Position numbers and translations under genes: made by a program
Notes under the pieces: model-generated
Told to the model about the DNA's origin: nothing
Database searches by the model: none
What the model saw: only the letters and a program-made list of their open reading frames with translations
DNA from: Streptomyces virginiae
Lineage (GTDB): Bacteria > Actinomycetota > Actinomycetes > Streptomycetales > Streptomycetaceae
Length of the DNA: 64,000 nt
Assembly (NCBI RefSeq): GCF_000720455.1
Contig: NZ_JOAK01000018.1
Location: forward strand, 103,332 to 167,331
Direction: 5' to 3'
Shown here: positions 38,864 through 48,107 of the stretch, one piece after another
Numbering within the stretch: the stretch's first letter is position 1
Layout of the letters: each line of letters begins with the position of its first letter

Positions 38864-40834
38864 TCAAGAGGTGGCGGGCCGCATCCGGAAGTCGTAGCGG
38901 GCCGGCAGGGGGCAGTCGGTGAGGGCCGACCAGACTTCGGACAGGGTCTCCTCGCCCTCCCTCAGGTCGGGGAGTTCGAAGCCGTCCTCGAAGACCCGGC
39001 GGGCCGCCCGTACATGGCCCTCCGCCGCCAGCAGCCGGGCCGCCAGCAGCCGGAAGCGGCCCTGTTCGCGCAGGGCCGGCCGCAGCCGGTCCCAGACGGA
39101 CCGGGCCTGCGCCAGACGTCCCGCCGTCAGGAGCGCGGCCATCGCCTCCTGGCCGAGCGCCGACTCCGCCGCCGTCCACGGCTCGCCCCCGCGGCTCTCC
39201 GCGGCCAGGTCCTCGAAGGCCGCCGCGAATCCGTCGGCGGCCCGCGACGCGTCGCCCGCCAGCGCGTCCGCCACCGCCAGGCACCGCAGCAGGGGCCACT
39301 GCGAGGGGGCCAGCGCCAGCCCGCGCTCCCAGCTGCGCACCGCCTGGGCGGTGTCCCCCGCGTGCCACTGGGCCACGCCCAGGTGGTACTCCGTCAGCGG
39401 GTCCGCGGGGGCCGTCTCCAGCATGTCCCGCCAGTGCGCGGCGACCAGGCTCGGGCCCGGCGGCACCACCCGGCGCGGGGCGGGCAGGACGCCCGTGCGC
39501 CACAGCTCCAGCCAGGGCTCCTGCTCGTCGCCCAGCGTGGACTCCTCGAAGGGCGTACCCGGCAGCCGGTGGCCCCCGCACAGCACCTCCAGCGCCCCCC
39601 AGCCCGAGCCCACCGCCAGCCGCTCCCCCGGTTCGGTGTCGGCGCGGCCGCGCCACGCCTCGTACGCCGCGTCCACGCGCTCGCGCGGCAGTACGGCCTC
39701 CAGCGCGTCCTCGGCGGCGGTGCGGGCCGCCGGCCAGTCCGCGCCGTGCACCGCCGCCGGCTCCGCCGACAGCGGCCCGTACGCCTCCAGCCAGCTGAAC
39801 TCCGCCCCGCCCTCCAGCCGTACGTGCTCCAGCTGGGTGCGGGCCAGTCCGGCCTGGATCTCCGCGTAGCCGCCCGTGCCCGGCTCGGTCAGCCACTCCT
39901 GCCAGCGCCGGCCGCCGCTGCCCGCGCCCCACACGAACAGCTTGCGCCCGCGCAGCCGCCCGGTGGAGGTCTGCACGAGGCCGTGCCCGGCGGCGTCCAG
40001 GGAGGCGATCCAGGGCCGGGCCCCGTCGGCGACCTCGTAGAAGTAGTCCGCCGGGTACTCGCTGCGCAGCGGGTACGTGCGGTCCGCCGCCTCCCACTCC
40101 GGCACGGGGATCCGGCGCAGCGAGCGCTCGTACCCGAAGTGCCAGGCCTCGTCGGCGGGGGCCAGGACGCGGCTGCCCGGGTCCTCGGGGACGGCGATGT
40201 TGGACCACCAGTACACGGGGGCGGGCCGCTCGTGCGGGTTGCGGACGCGGACGCCGACGTACAGGAACCGCGAGTCCTCCGGCAGCCACAGGTCCACCTG
40301 GAAGGGCAGGTCGCGCAGCCGCTCCCACTCCCACAGCCGGACCATCACGCCGCCGTCCGGGGCCGGCACCAGCGCGGCGTGCAGCGGGGCGCAGGAGAGC
40401 GTGGTGTGGCCGGTCGCGCCGGTGTTCCACTCGATGCCGCCGGAGAACCAGGCGCCGTTCAACGCGAAGTTCGCGGGCTGGAACACCGGGTTGCGGTAGA
40501 GCAGTTCGCGGCCGGTCGGCAGGTGGACGAGCGAGTGGACGCGCCCGCCCAGGCCCGGGAGGACGGTCACCCGCAGGTGCTCGTTCTCGATGACGACGGC
40601 CTCGAACTCCCGCTCCGCGCGCTCGCGCCGGTACCCGTCGCGGATCTGTACGGGCAGCAGGGAGCGCAGCGGTTCGTAGCCGATCTGCCGGGCCATGTCG
40701 CGCGGCAGGCCGTCGCGGGAGCGCTCGTCCAGGTCGTGCACGCCGTCGGGGGCGCGCAGGGCGGGCAGCGGGTTGTCGGAGCCCAACGGGGCTGCGGGGA
40801 GGGTCAGTACGGCGCGTCGGACGGTGGTGGCCAT
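38864..40834 (-). CDS. DUF5107 and TPR-like domain protein
   Basis: The 656-residue protein has an N-terminal galactose-mutarotase-like DUF5107 domain. It contains VIENEHLRVTVLPGLGGRVHSLVHLPTGRELLYRNPVFQPANFAL, GIEWNTGATGHTTLSCAPLHA and WWSNIAVPE, which make up most of residues 60-370. The C-terminal part (about 400-600) has tetratricopeptide-like helices (PLTEYHLGVAQWHAGDTAQAVRSWERGLALAP). Members are thought to bind or process carbohydrates, in line with the mutarotase-like fold. There is no signal peptide. ATG 40834 lacks a clear ribosome site, and a GTG at 40849 is possible. No sugar catabolic cluster is next to it. Confidence 0.88.
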   Translation of the reverse strand: MATTVRRAVLTLPAAPLGSDNPLPALRAPDGVHDLDERSRDGLPRDMARQIGYEPLRSLLPVQIRDGYRRERAEREFEAVVIENEHLRVTVLPGLGGRVHSLVHLPTGRELLYRNPVFQPANFALNGAWFSGGIEWNTGATGHTTLSCAPLHAALVPAPDGGVMVRLWEWERLRDLPFQVDLWLPEDSRFLYVGVRVRNPHERPAPVYWWSNIAVPEDPGSRVLAPADEAWHFGYERSLRRIPVPEWEAADRTYPLRSEYPADYFYEVADGARPWIASLDAAGHGLVQTSTGRLRGRKLFVWGAGSGGRRWQEWLTEPGTGGYAEIQAGLARTQLEHVRLEGGAEFSWLEAYGPLSAEPAAVHGADWPAARTAAEDALEAVLPRERVDAAYEAWRGRADTEPGERLAVGSGWGALEVLCGGHRLPGTPFEESTLGDEQEPWLELWRTGVLPAPRRVVPPGPSLVAAHWRDMLETAPADPLTEYHLGVAQWHAGDTAQAVRSWERGLALAPSQWPLLRCLAVADALAGDASRAADGFAAAFEDLAAESRGGEPWTAAESALGQEAMAALLTAGRLAQARSVWDRLRPALREQGRFRLLAARLLAAEGHVRAARRVFEDGFELPDLREGEETLSEVWSALTDCPLPARYDFRMRPATS

Positions 40835-40898
40835 GAGGAAATGGAACACGTCACGGCGGCCGGTGCACAGGGGTTCCGCGGATCACCACCGGTCAGGA

Positions 40899-41798
40899 TT
40901 ACGCAAAGGCCCCCGCCACCAGATCCGCCAGCAGCGCGCCCGCACGGCCGTCCGGGTCGAGGTCCGGGTCGTAGATGGTGACGTTCAGCCCGACGCAGCG
41001 CGGTGACCCCACCAGGACGGCCAGCAGTCCGGCGACCTCGTCGGGCCGCAGGCCGCCGGGGTCGGGGCTGTCGACGGCGGGCATCACCTCCGGGTCGAGC
41101 ACGTCGGCGTCCAGGTGCACCCAGAACCCGTCGGTGACGGGCGGGTGCAGGCCGTCCAGGGCCGACCGCGCGACAGCCTCCGCGCCCCTGCGGCGGATCT
41201 CGCCGACGGTGGCGGCGAAGATCCCGGCCTCCGCCAGTTCCAGGAGGTCCGCGTCCCCGTCGCGCAGCCCGAAGAGCCGCACGTCCTCGTCCCGCAGGTA
41301 CGGCGCGAGCCCCTCCAGGTCGCTGAGGGAGGCCTGCCCGCGGCCGGTGGCCAGGGCCAGCTCCTCGCCGCCCGCGGCCCCGACCGGCCCGTTGACGGCG
41401 GTGTTGCCCGGGTGGCGGAAGTCGGCGGAGCCGTCGACGGCGGCGAGACCGTAGCGGCCGGTGCGGCGCATGGCGAGCGAGGCGCCGAGCTGGATGGAGC
41501 AGTCCCCGCCGAGGACCACGGGGAACTCCCCGGCCCGCAGGTGGCGTTCGATGCGGTCGGCGAGGGTGACGGTGTACGCGGCGAGCGCCTCCGCGTTGAA
41601 GACGCCGTCGCCCTCCGCCCAGTCACCGCGGTCGTAGCGGGGCGGCACCACGACGCCTCCCTCGCGCGCCCCGAGCCTGCCCAGCAGGCCCTGTTCGCGC
41701 AGGGCGCCCGCGAGTTTGTAGACGCCGGGGACGGTCCCGGGCGCGGGCGGCCGCAGGCCCAGGTTGGACGGTGCATCGAGCAGTACGAGGGTGCGCAT
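40899..41798 (-). CDS. Arginase-fold protein with altered metal ligands
   Basis: The 299-residue protein has the arginase/agmatinase/formiminoglutamase fold. The three metal motifs are at FPVVLGGDCSIQLGAS (usual GGDHS), LAAVDGSADFRHPGN (usual D-x-H-x-D) and WVHLDADVLDPEVMPAVDSPDPGGLRP (usual S-x-D-x-D). In the first a Cys replaces His, and in the second a Ser stands where a His normally binds the metal. The two late aspartates are intact. Metal binding may thus be weaker or changed, and the reaction is uncertain. Some actinobacterial arginase-fold proteins do have GGDCS. It is a single gene between DUF5107 and GNAT genes on the same strand. Confidence 0.85.
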   Translation of the reverse strand: MRTLVLLDAPSNLGLRPPAPGTVPGVYKLAGALREQGLLGRLGAREGGVVVPPRYDRGDWAEGDGVFNAEALAAYTVTLADRIERHLRAGEFPVVLGGDCSIQLGASLAMRRTGRYGLAAVDGSADFRHPGNTAVNGPVGAAGGEELALATGRGQASLSDLEGLAPYLRDEDVRLFGLRDGDADLLELAEAGIFAATVGEIRRRGAEAVARSALDGLHPPVTDGFWVHLDADVLDPEVMPAVDSPDPGGLRPDEVAGLLAVLVGSPRCVGLNVTIYDPDLDPDGRAGALLADLVAGAFA

Positions 41799-41867
41799 CC
41801 CTCCATCCTGCGGGATCCGGCGCCGGGGCGGGGAGCAATCGCCGGTCGCCCGCCGCGCCGGGCGGCG

Positions 41868-42425
41868 TCACCCCGCGCGCCGCATCCCGGCCGTGACGGC
41901 CCAGCGTTCGTGGTCGCGCCAGGCGCCGTCGACGTGGAGGAAGTCGGGGGAGAGCCCCTCCAGCCGGAATCCGGCGCCGCGGACCAGCGCGATCGAGGCC
42001 GTGTTGCCGGGCTGGACGTTGGCCTCCAGCCGGTGCAGGCCGAGGCCCTCCCCGACGGGGGCGAAGGCGTGGTCGAGGACCAGGCCGAGGGCTTCGCGGA
42101 AGAGTCCGCGGCCGGCGGCGTGCGCGAAGGCACCGTAGCCGAGGGCCCCGCACCGGAAGGCGCCCCGCACGATGTTGTTGACGTTGACGAAGCCGGCCAG
42201 GGCGCCGGTGGCGAGCTCGCACACGAGGAACCCGGTACGGGTGTCGTCCCCGGTCAGCCGGGCCGCGTAGGGCTCGTACTCCTCGATGGTGGACGGCGGG
42301 AACAGCCAGGGGCGGTGGAGGTCCCGGCTCTCGCGCACCCGCGCGGTGAACTCGGGCCCGTCGGAGAGCCGGTAGGGCCGCAGGCCGACACGGGCGCCCT
42401 CCCGGACGTGAAGGGAATGGGTCAT
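41868..42425 (-). CDS. GNAT family N-acetyltransferase (RimJ-like)
   Basis: The 185-residue protein opens MTHSLHVREGARVGLRPYRLSDG and has the Acetyltransf_3 pattern. The acetyl-CoA-binding segment ALGYGAFAHAAGRGLFREALGLVLDHAF is near residue 95 and LHRLEANVQPGNTASIALVRGAGFRLEG near 130. This is typical of RimJ/RimL-type ribosomal-protein or small-molecule acetyltransferases. The acceptor is unknown. It is transcribed in the same direction as the arginase-fold gene, 69 bases upstream of it, and diverges from the VWA gene. Confidence 0.93.
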   Translation of the reverse strand: MTHSLHVREGARVGLRPYRLSDGPEFTARVRESRDLHRPWLFPPSTIEEYEPYAARLTGDDTRTGFLVCELATGALAGFVNVNNIVRGAFRCGALGYGAFAHAAGRGLFREALGLVLDHAFAPVGEGLGLHRLEANVQPGNTASIALVRGAGFRLEGLSPDFLHVDGAWRDHERWAVTAGMRRAG

Positions 42426-42571
42426 CGGACAAGGCTAGGACGAACCCGGCACCGGCTCCCCCCGGCTGCTCGGTGAGGGACAGCTTCGCCGCCGTGGACC
42501 TGGCGGGGGACGGCTTCGAGGTGCTCTTCGAGGCACGACGGCTGATCGTCCGTCAAGCTCCGTTGTCAGTG

Positions 42572-42605
42572 GCTCCCCATAGTGTGGACACATCACTCGG
42601 GGAGC
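42572..42605. promoter_or_regulatory. Inverted repeat upstream of the VWA gene
   Basis: GCTCCCC pairs with GGGGAGC and the inner AGTG with CACT, with a two-against-one internal bulge and a 9-base loop. It ends 20 bases before ATG 42626 and is probably an operator or leader stem-loop. This is also a local low-GC patch. Confidence 0.4.
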
Positions 42606-42625
42606 TTCGGAAAAGGGGCGCAATC

Positions 42626-43684
42626 ATGTCCGCAAACAGGATCCAGCACAAGGTGAATCACGTCGCGCTGGTAGTGGACTGTTCGGGTTCCATGCGTCAG
42701 CACCAGAATCAACTCATCCGCGTCGTGGACGAGTTCGTGGCCGGCTTGAAGGCGGAGTCGGACAGCCTCGGCCACGAGACGCGGATCAGCCTCTATTCCT
42801 TCGACCACAGGGTGGAAAACCTGGTCTGGGACATGGACGTGAAACACCTGCCGTCCATGCGCGGCCTTTACAAGGTGAAGAACGGAGCCACGGCTCTCAT
42901 CGAGGCTTCCCTGAAATCCCTGGACGACCTGGGACACATCTGGGAGGAATACGGCGAGCACAGTTTCCTCCAGATCGTGGTGACCGACGGCGAGGAGAAC
43001 GCCTCCGGAGGCGACCGCCGGCACGACGGCGACATGGCCATCCTCGGCCCGTGGCTCGACCGGATCGCGGCGACGATGGGCTCGCTCCCGGAGCACTGGA
43101 CCTCCGCGATCCTCGTTCCGAACTCCCTGGCGAAGCGGACCGCCCAGAACTACGGCTTCCCGGCGGGGAACATCGCCATCTGGGACGCGGATTCCCAGGA
43201 GGGCGTCAAGGAGGCCATCGGCACCGTGCGCGCCGCGGCCACCAGCTTCCTGCGCGGCCGGGAGAAGGGCGTGCGCGGCACGAAGAACCTGTTCGCGGTC
43301 GGCCAGGACATTTCCGTCGACGACGTGCGGGCGAATCTCGAACCGATCGCGGCGGACAAGTACCGGCTGCTGGAGGTCGACGCGGACATGGCCATCCGCC
43401 TCTTCGTGGATTCCCACCCCGACGTGACCTACGAACGCGGCTCCTGCTACTACCAGCTGGGAAACCGGGTCCAGGTGCAGCCCGACAAGGAGGTCATCGT
43501 CGTCGAGAAGAACACCGACCGCGCCTACACGGGCGACGCGGCGCGCAGCCTCCTCTTCGGCACGGGCATTCAGGGGACCGTCTCCGTGAAGGCGGGCCAC
43601 AACCCGGAATTGGAGGTCTACGTGCAGAGCCGTTCGGTGAACAGGAAGCTCAAGGCGAAGACCCGCCTGCTCGTCATGGTCTGA
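42626..43684 (+). CDS. VWA-domain protein
   Basis: The 352-residue protein starts MSANRIQHKVNHVALVVDCSGSMRQHQNQLIRVVDEFVAGL, with the MIDAS motif DCSGS (D-x-S-x-S) near residue 18, and IVVTDGEENASGG near residue 115 holding the second metal-binding part. The rest, about residues 200-350, is a beta-rich region without a known domain (SCYYQLGNRVQVQPDKEVIVVEKNTDRAYTG). There is no signal peptide. Codon use is noticeably less GC-rich than in the neighbouring genes, which may indicate different ancestry. ATG 42626 follows AAAAGGGG. No MoxR partner is adjacent. The function is unknown; VWA domains generally mediate metal-dependent protein binding. Confidence 0.85.
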   Translation: MSANRIQHKVNHVALVVDCSGSMRQHQNQLIRVVDEFVAGLKAESDSLGHETRISLYSFDHRVENLVWDMDVKHLPSMRGLYKVKNGATALIEASLKSLDDLGHIWEEYGEHSFLQIVVTDGEENASGGDRRHDGDMAILGPWLDRIAATMGSLPEHWTSAILVPNSLAKRTAQNYGFPAGNIAIWDADSQEGVKEAIGTVRAAATSFLRGREKGVRGTKNLFAVGQDISVDDVRANLEPIAADKYRLLEVDADMAIRLFVDSHPDVTYERGSCYYQLGNRVQVQPDKEVIVVEKNTDRAYTGDAARSLLFGTGIQGTVSVKAGHNPELEVYVQSRSVNRKLKAKTRLLVMV

Positions 43685-43687
43685 GAT

Positions 43688-45688
43688 TCACGAAGAGGTC
43701 TCCAGCGCGAGCCGCGGCACGTCGGTGCGTTCGATCCCGAAGACCTGCGCGTACAGCGACAGTTCCGCCTCCAGCGCCCGGACCATGGTGTCCGCGCGGC
43801 GGAAGCCGTGGCCCTCGCCCTCGAAGGCCAGATACGCGTGCGGCACCGGCCGGCCCCGCATCGCGGCCAGCAGCCGCTCCGCCTGCGCCGGCGGGCAGAC
43901 CGGGTCGTCCAGCCCCTGGAGCAGGACGAACGGCGCCGTGATCCGGTCCGCCCGGGCCACCGGGGAGCGCTCGCGGCACAGGACGGCCAGCGTCTGCGGC
44001 GGCCCCGCCAGAGCGTCGATGTAGCGGGATTCCAGGTCGTGGGTCTCCTCGGCGAAGCCGACCAGGTCCAGCACCGGGTAGATGATCGCCGCGCACGCGT
44101 ACAGGTCGGTCGCGGCCAGCGAGGCCGCCGCCGTCCAGCCGCCCGCGCTGCCGCCGCGGATGGCGAGCCGGACGGGGTCGGCGGTGCCCTCGACGGCCAG
44201 CGCCCGGGCCACCGCCGCGCAGTCCTCCACGTCCACCACGCCCCACTGTTCGCGCAGCCGCTCCCGGTAGGCGCGGCCGTAGCCGGTGGAGCCGCCGTAG
44301 TTCACCTCGACCACGCCGATCCCGCGCGAGGTGAAGTAGGCGATGTGCAGGTCGAGTACGGGCGGCACGTGGTCGGTGGGACCGCCGTGCGCCCACACCA
44401 CGTACGGGGGCAGTTCGTCGGCGGCGGCCCGGCAGGCCGGGTGGTGCGGCGGGTAGACGTGCGCGTGGATCTGCCGGTCGTCCGGGCCGAGGAAGGTGCG
44501 GCTCTGCGGCTCGGGGTAGTAGGCCGGGTCCACCGGGTCCGCACCCTGGGCGCCGACGACCCTGGCGTGCCCGCTGGCGGTGTCCAGCTCGACCACCTCG
44601 TAGGCGCTGCGCGGGCTGGCGGCGACCCCGTAGACGCGGCTGCCGTGCACGGCGAGCGTCGGCTGCCAGGCCGTCCACGGCCCGGCCGCGTCCACCAGGT
44701 CGCCGCTCTCCGGGTCCAGGATGCCGAGCACCGAGGAGCCCTGGCCGTGCAGCACGGCGACGAGCCCGTCGGGGAGCGGGGCGAGCCAGCGCAGTCCGGG
44801 CTTCCACAGGGCTCCTCCGAACTCCTCCTCCCGCAGGCACAGATTGACCGCCCACCCCGTGTCCGGGTCCACCCGGTACGGGTTCCACCAGCCGCCGCGG
44901 TCGCTGACCGCGAGGAGGGTTCCGTCGGCCGTCCAGTCGACCTGGGCGACGGACTCGTCGGGGCCGCCGAGGACGGTCCGCACCCCGGCCAGCCGTCCGT
45001 CGGCGGTGACCTCGGCCAGCTGCAGCTCGGTGCCGTCCCAGGGCATCCGGGGGTGGTCCCACACGAGCCAGGCCGCCCGCCGGCCGTCCGGGGAGAGCCT
45101 GGGGCCGGTGGTGAAGCGGTGACGGTCGTCGCCCAGCTCCCGCACGGCCGTCCGGTCCCCGGCCGCCGACCCGTCCAGCGGTACGGCGGCCAGGACCCGG
45201 CGCACATCGGTCGGGGCGGGTCCGGTGAACTCCTCCAGTACGCACCACACTTCGTCGCCGCGCAGCACCGGGTCGGCCCAGCGCAGCCCGCCGCCCGTCG
45301 CGGACACGGGGGTCAGGGGCCGCGGGTCGGGGGCGCCGGGCGCGTCCGGCTCGTACGCGTACAGCCGCTGGTCGGCGAAGTGGACGAAGACCAGCAGGGG
45401 TCCGCCGGCTTCCCGCTCGGCCCCCGCCCAGGGCAGGCCGCCGTACTCGGTGACCCGGCTGCGCACGTTCCACGGTGCGGGCAGCTCGCTGACCTCGCTG
45501 CCGGTGCCGGCGGGGCGGCGGCGCACCAGGGTGCGGCGGCCCGCCTCCCGCGGCCGGGGCTCGGTCCACCACACTTCGGGGCCGATCGTGCCGAGGTATT
45601 CGGGCCGTCCGTCGAGCGAGGCCGCGAGGCTCGCGTCGATCGGCGAGGGCCAGCTCCCGTACGGACAGGTCTGCGCGGCGGACATCAC
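43688..45688 (-). CDS. S9 family prolyl oligopeptidase-type peptidase
   Basis: The 666-residue protein combines an N-terminal beta-propeller-like part (residues 1-390) with a C-terminal alpha/beta-hydrolase domain. The catalytic serine is in LAIRGGSAGGWTAAA, the Asp in LLQGLDDPVCPPAQAERLL, and the His in LAFEGEGHGFRRADTM. These make the Ser-Asp-His triad of dipeptidyl/acyl-aminoacyl peptidases of family S9. There is no signal peptide, so it acts on short cytoplasmic peptides. The start is GTG 45688 or ATG 45685. It is the last gene of a same-strand set with the M20 and M55 peptidases, separated from M20 by 10 bases. Confidence 0.94.
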   Translation of the reverse strand: MMSAAQTCPYGSWPSPIDASLAASLDGRPEYLGTIGPEVWWTEPRPREAGRRTLVRRRPAGTGSEVSELPAPWNVRSRVTEYGGLPWAGAEREAGGPLLVFVHFADQRLYAYEPDAPGAPDPRPLTPVSATGGGLRWADPVLRGDEVWCVLEEFTGPAPTDVRRVLAAVPLDGSAAGDRTAVRELGDDRHRFTTGPRLSPDGRRAAWLVWDHPRMPWDGTELQLAEVTADGRLAGVRTVLGGPDESVAQVDWTADGTLLAVSDRGGWWNPYRVDPDTGWAVNLCLREEEFGGALWKPGLRWLAPLPDGLVAVLHGQGSSVLGILDPESGDLVDAAGPWTAWQPTLAVHGSRVYGVAASPRSAYEVVELDTASGHARVVGAQGADPVDPAYYPEPQSRTFLGPDDRQIHAHVYPPHHPACRAAADELPPYVVWAHGGPTDHVPPVLDLHIAYFTSRGIGVVEVNYGGSTGYGRAYRERLREQWGVVDVEDCAAVARALAVEGTADPVRLAIRGGSAGGWTAAASLAATDLYACAAIIYPVLDLVGFAEETHDLESRYIDALAGPPQTLAVLCRERSPVARADRITAPFVLLQGLDDPVCPPAQAERLLAAMRGRPVPHAYLAFEGEGHGFRRADTMVRALEAELSLYAQVFGIERTDVPRLALETSS

Positions 45689-45698
45689 CGGGCCCCGC

Positions 45699-47090
45699 TC
45701 ACAGGGTGCGCAGCGCGCGGTCGAGGACGCGGACGCCGAAGTGGAGGGCCTCGACGGGGACCCGCTCGTCCACGCCGTGGAAGAGGGACCAGTAGTCGAA
45801 GCCGGGTGGCAGCTTCAGCGGGGAGTAGCCGTAGCCGGTGATGCCGAGCCGGGAGAACTGCTTGGCGTCGGTGCCGCCCGCCATGCAGAAGGGCACCACG
45901 TGCCCGTCCGGGTCGAACCGCTCGACGCACTCGCGCAGCACGGCGTACGTCCGCCCGTCCACGGGCGCTTGGAGCGCGACCTCCCGGTGGTGGAACTCCC
46001 ACGTGACGTCGGGGCCGGTGAGCTCGTCGAGGGTGGCGATGAACTCGGCCTCGCCACCGGGCAGCATGCGGCCGTCGACGAAGGCGGTGGCCTCGCCGGG
46101 GATCACGTTCAGCTTGTAACCGGCGCTGAGCATGGTCGGGTTGGCGCTGTTGCGGACGGTCGCCTCGACGAGGGCGGCGGCCGGGCCCAGCTTGCCGAGG
46201 ACCGATTCGAGGTCGAAGCCGGGGCGCCGCGGGTCGACCGACAGGCCCTGGAGGGCGGCGAGTTCGGTGATGCAGGCGGTGACGGTGTCGGTGAGCCGGA
46301 CCGGCCATTCGTACGCGCCGATCCGGGCGACCGCGGCGGCGAGCCGGCTGACGGCATTGGCCTTGTTGGGCTTGGAGCCGTGGCCGGTGGTGCCGCGCGC
46401 GGTCAACTTGAGCCAGGCGGTGCCGCGTTCGCCGGCGGCGATCGGGTAGAGGGTCCGCCCGGGGCCGGTGTGGACGGTGAAGGCGCCGGATTCGCTCAGG
46501 CCTTCCGTGCAGCCCTCGAAGAGTTCCGGGTGGTGGTCGGCGAGGAAGCCGGAGCCGTCGACGGCGCTGTCCTCCTCGTCGGCGGTGTAGGCGATCACGA
46601 TGTCCCGGCGCGGGCGGACTCCCGCGCGCGCCCAGGCGCGTACGACGGCCAGCACCATCGCGTCCATGTTCTTCATGTCGACGGCGCCACGGCCCCAGAC
46701 GACACCGTCCCGGACCTCGCCGGAGAAGGGGTCCACGCTCCAGTCGGCGGCTTCGGCGGGGACCACGTCGAGGTGGCCGTGGACGAGGAGGGCGTCGGCG
46801 GAGGGGTCGTCGCCCGCGACGCGGGCGACGACGTTGGTGCGGCCCGGGGTGCGCTCCAGCAGGAGCGGCTCCAGGCCGGCGGCCGCGAGCCGTTCGGCGA
46901 CGTATTCGGCGGCGGGCCGCTCGCGGCAGTCGCCGCCGCCCCGATTGGTGGTGTCGATCCTGATGAGGTCCGAGGTGAAGCCGACGGCCTCGTCGAGGGC
47001 CACCGCGTCCACCACCGCGGTGACGCCGTCCACGGTGGCGCCGTCGGCGTCGACGGGGGCCCCGGTTTCGATTGCGCGCATGTCAGCCAT
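45699..47090 (-). CDS. M20 family metallopeptidase
   Basis: The 463-residue protein is a two-domain M20/M25/M40-type amidohydrolase. Zinc ligands are in LLVHGHLDVVPAE (His/Asp), GRGAVDMKNMDAM, YTADEEDSAVDGSGF (catalytic Glu) and the late FCMAGGTDAKQFSRLG. The dimerisation-domain His lies in ARGTTGHGSKPNKANAVSRL. It should hydrolyse a dipeptide or N-acyl amino acid in the cytoplasm. Its start overlaps the end of the M55 gene by eight bases and the S9 gene follows after 10 bases. These three peptidases probably form an operon that degrades imported or D-amino acid-containing peptides. Confidence 0.95.
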   Translation of the reverse strand: MADMRAIETGAPVDADGATVDGVTAVVDAVALDEAVGFTSDLIRIDTTNRGGGDCRERPAAEYVAERLAAAGLEPLLLERTPGRTNVVARVAGDDPSADALLVHGHLDVVPAEAADWSVDPFSGEVRDGVVWGRGAVDMKNMDAMVLAVVRAWARAGVRPRRDIVIAYTADEEDSAVDGSGFLADHHPELFEGCTEGLSESGAFTVHTGPGRTLYPIAAGERGTAWLKLTARGTTGHGSKPNKANAVSRLAAAVARIGAYEWPVRLTDTVTACITELAALQGLSVDPRRPGFDLESVLGKLGPAAALVEATVRNSANPTMLSAGYKLNVIPGEATAFVDGRMLPGGEAEFIATLDELTGPDVTWEFHHREVALQAPVDGRTYAVLRECVERFDPDGHVVPFCMAGGTDAKQFSRLGITGYGYSPLKLPPGFDYWSLFHGVDERVPVEALHFGVRVLDRALRTL

Positions 47091-47919
47091 ACTGCTCCTC
47101 CACGGCCGCCGAGACGACCGTCGTGACCGCCTTGAAGGCGCGGATCCCCTCGTACATCGTCTCGCTGGTGTACGCGACCCTGCGCTCCCCGCTGCGCCGG
47201 ACCCCCGGGACGACCGTGGCGGACATGGCCAGGTGTTCGGCGTCGAACTCCAGCTCCACGGTGTACGGGCCGCCGCCCGGCACGGGGTCGCGCCGGACGG
47301 CGAGGGCGGTGGCCTCCTTGGCCGCGGCCCGGATGTCGGCGGCGGTGCGGGCCGGGGTGCGGCAGACGGCGGCGTAGCGCGAGACGTGGTCCTTGACCGC
47401 GACGGTCACCGCCCCGGGGGCGTAGCCGGCGGCGTCCACGCAGGTCAGGTCGTCGCCCGTGACCAGGATGACGGGGACTCCGTACTCGGCGACGACGTGC
47501 GCGTTGAGCAGTCCCTCGCTCGCGCGGGTCCCGTTGAGCCAGACCCCGGTGATGGAGTTGGCGAGGTAGGTGTGGGCGAGCACGCCCTCGGACCCGGCGC
47601 CCGTGTGGTAGCCGACGAAGGCGATGCCGTCGACGTCGCCGCGCTGGACGCCCTCGACCATGGAGAGGGACTTGTGGCGGCCGGTGAGCATCTCCGCGCG
47701 GGCGTCGAGGCGCTCCAGCAGCAGATTGCGCATGGTCCAGTGGGCCTCGTTGATGACGACCCGGTCGGCTCCCCCGTCGTAGAAGCCGAGCACGGCGGCG
47801 TTGACGTCGGAGGTGAACATGGCCCGGCAGCGCTCCCACTGGGGCGTGCCGGGCAGCACGTCGGCGGGCCAGGTGACGCCGGTGGCGCCTTCCATGTCGG
47901 CGGAGATGAGGATCTTCAT
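47083..47919 (-). CDS. M55 family D-aminopeptidase (DppA-like)
   Basis: The 278-residue protein starts MKILISADMEGATGVT, the M55 opening with the zinc-ligand SADMEG. Other ligands are in RVVINEAHWTMRN (usually D-x-H) and AFVGYHTGAG. Known members such as DppA of Bacillus are self-compartmentalising D-amino-acid-specific aminopeptidases that act on cell-wall D-peptides. Here the catalytic-type Glu and His are present. It is the first gene of the three-peptidase operon and overlaps the M20 gene by eight bases. No Dpp permease is next to it. Confidence 0.93.
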   Translation of the reverse strand: MKILISADMEGATGVTWPADVLPGTPQWERCRAMFTSDVNAAVLGFYDGGADRVVINEAHWTMRNLLLERLDARAEMLTGRHKSLSMVEGVQRGDVDGIAFVGYHTGAGSEGVLAHTYLANSITGVWLNGTRASEGLLNAHVVAEYGVPVILVTGDDLTCVDAAGYAPGAVTVAVKDHVSRYAAVCRTPARTAADIRAAAKEATALAVRRDPVPGGGPYTVELEFDAEHLAMSATVVPGVRRSGERRVAYTSETMYEGIRAFKAVTTVVSAAVEEQYG

Positions 47920-48107
47920 CGGGCCCCCGTGCGGTCGGTAGCGCGGTCGCGCGCGACGCGGACGGCACGCACTGCGCCCACCCTAAGTCCTGTCCCGCGC
48001 TCCCCGGCGGATCAGCGCGCGGGCGGGGGCGGGGCGGAAAGTCCACCCGAACCGGTGAGGTGGCCAGACCCCGCCCGGGCCCGCCCGGGCCCGGGCAACG
48101 GGCTTGC

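Noticed and set aside
42473..42625. 51-codon N-terminal extension of the VWA protein
   Set aside because: It runs through the inverted repeat and a low-GC leader, while ATG 42626 has AAAAGGGG upstream and gives the expected start close to the MIDAS motif.
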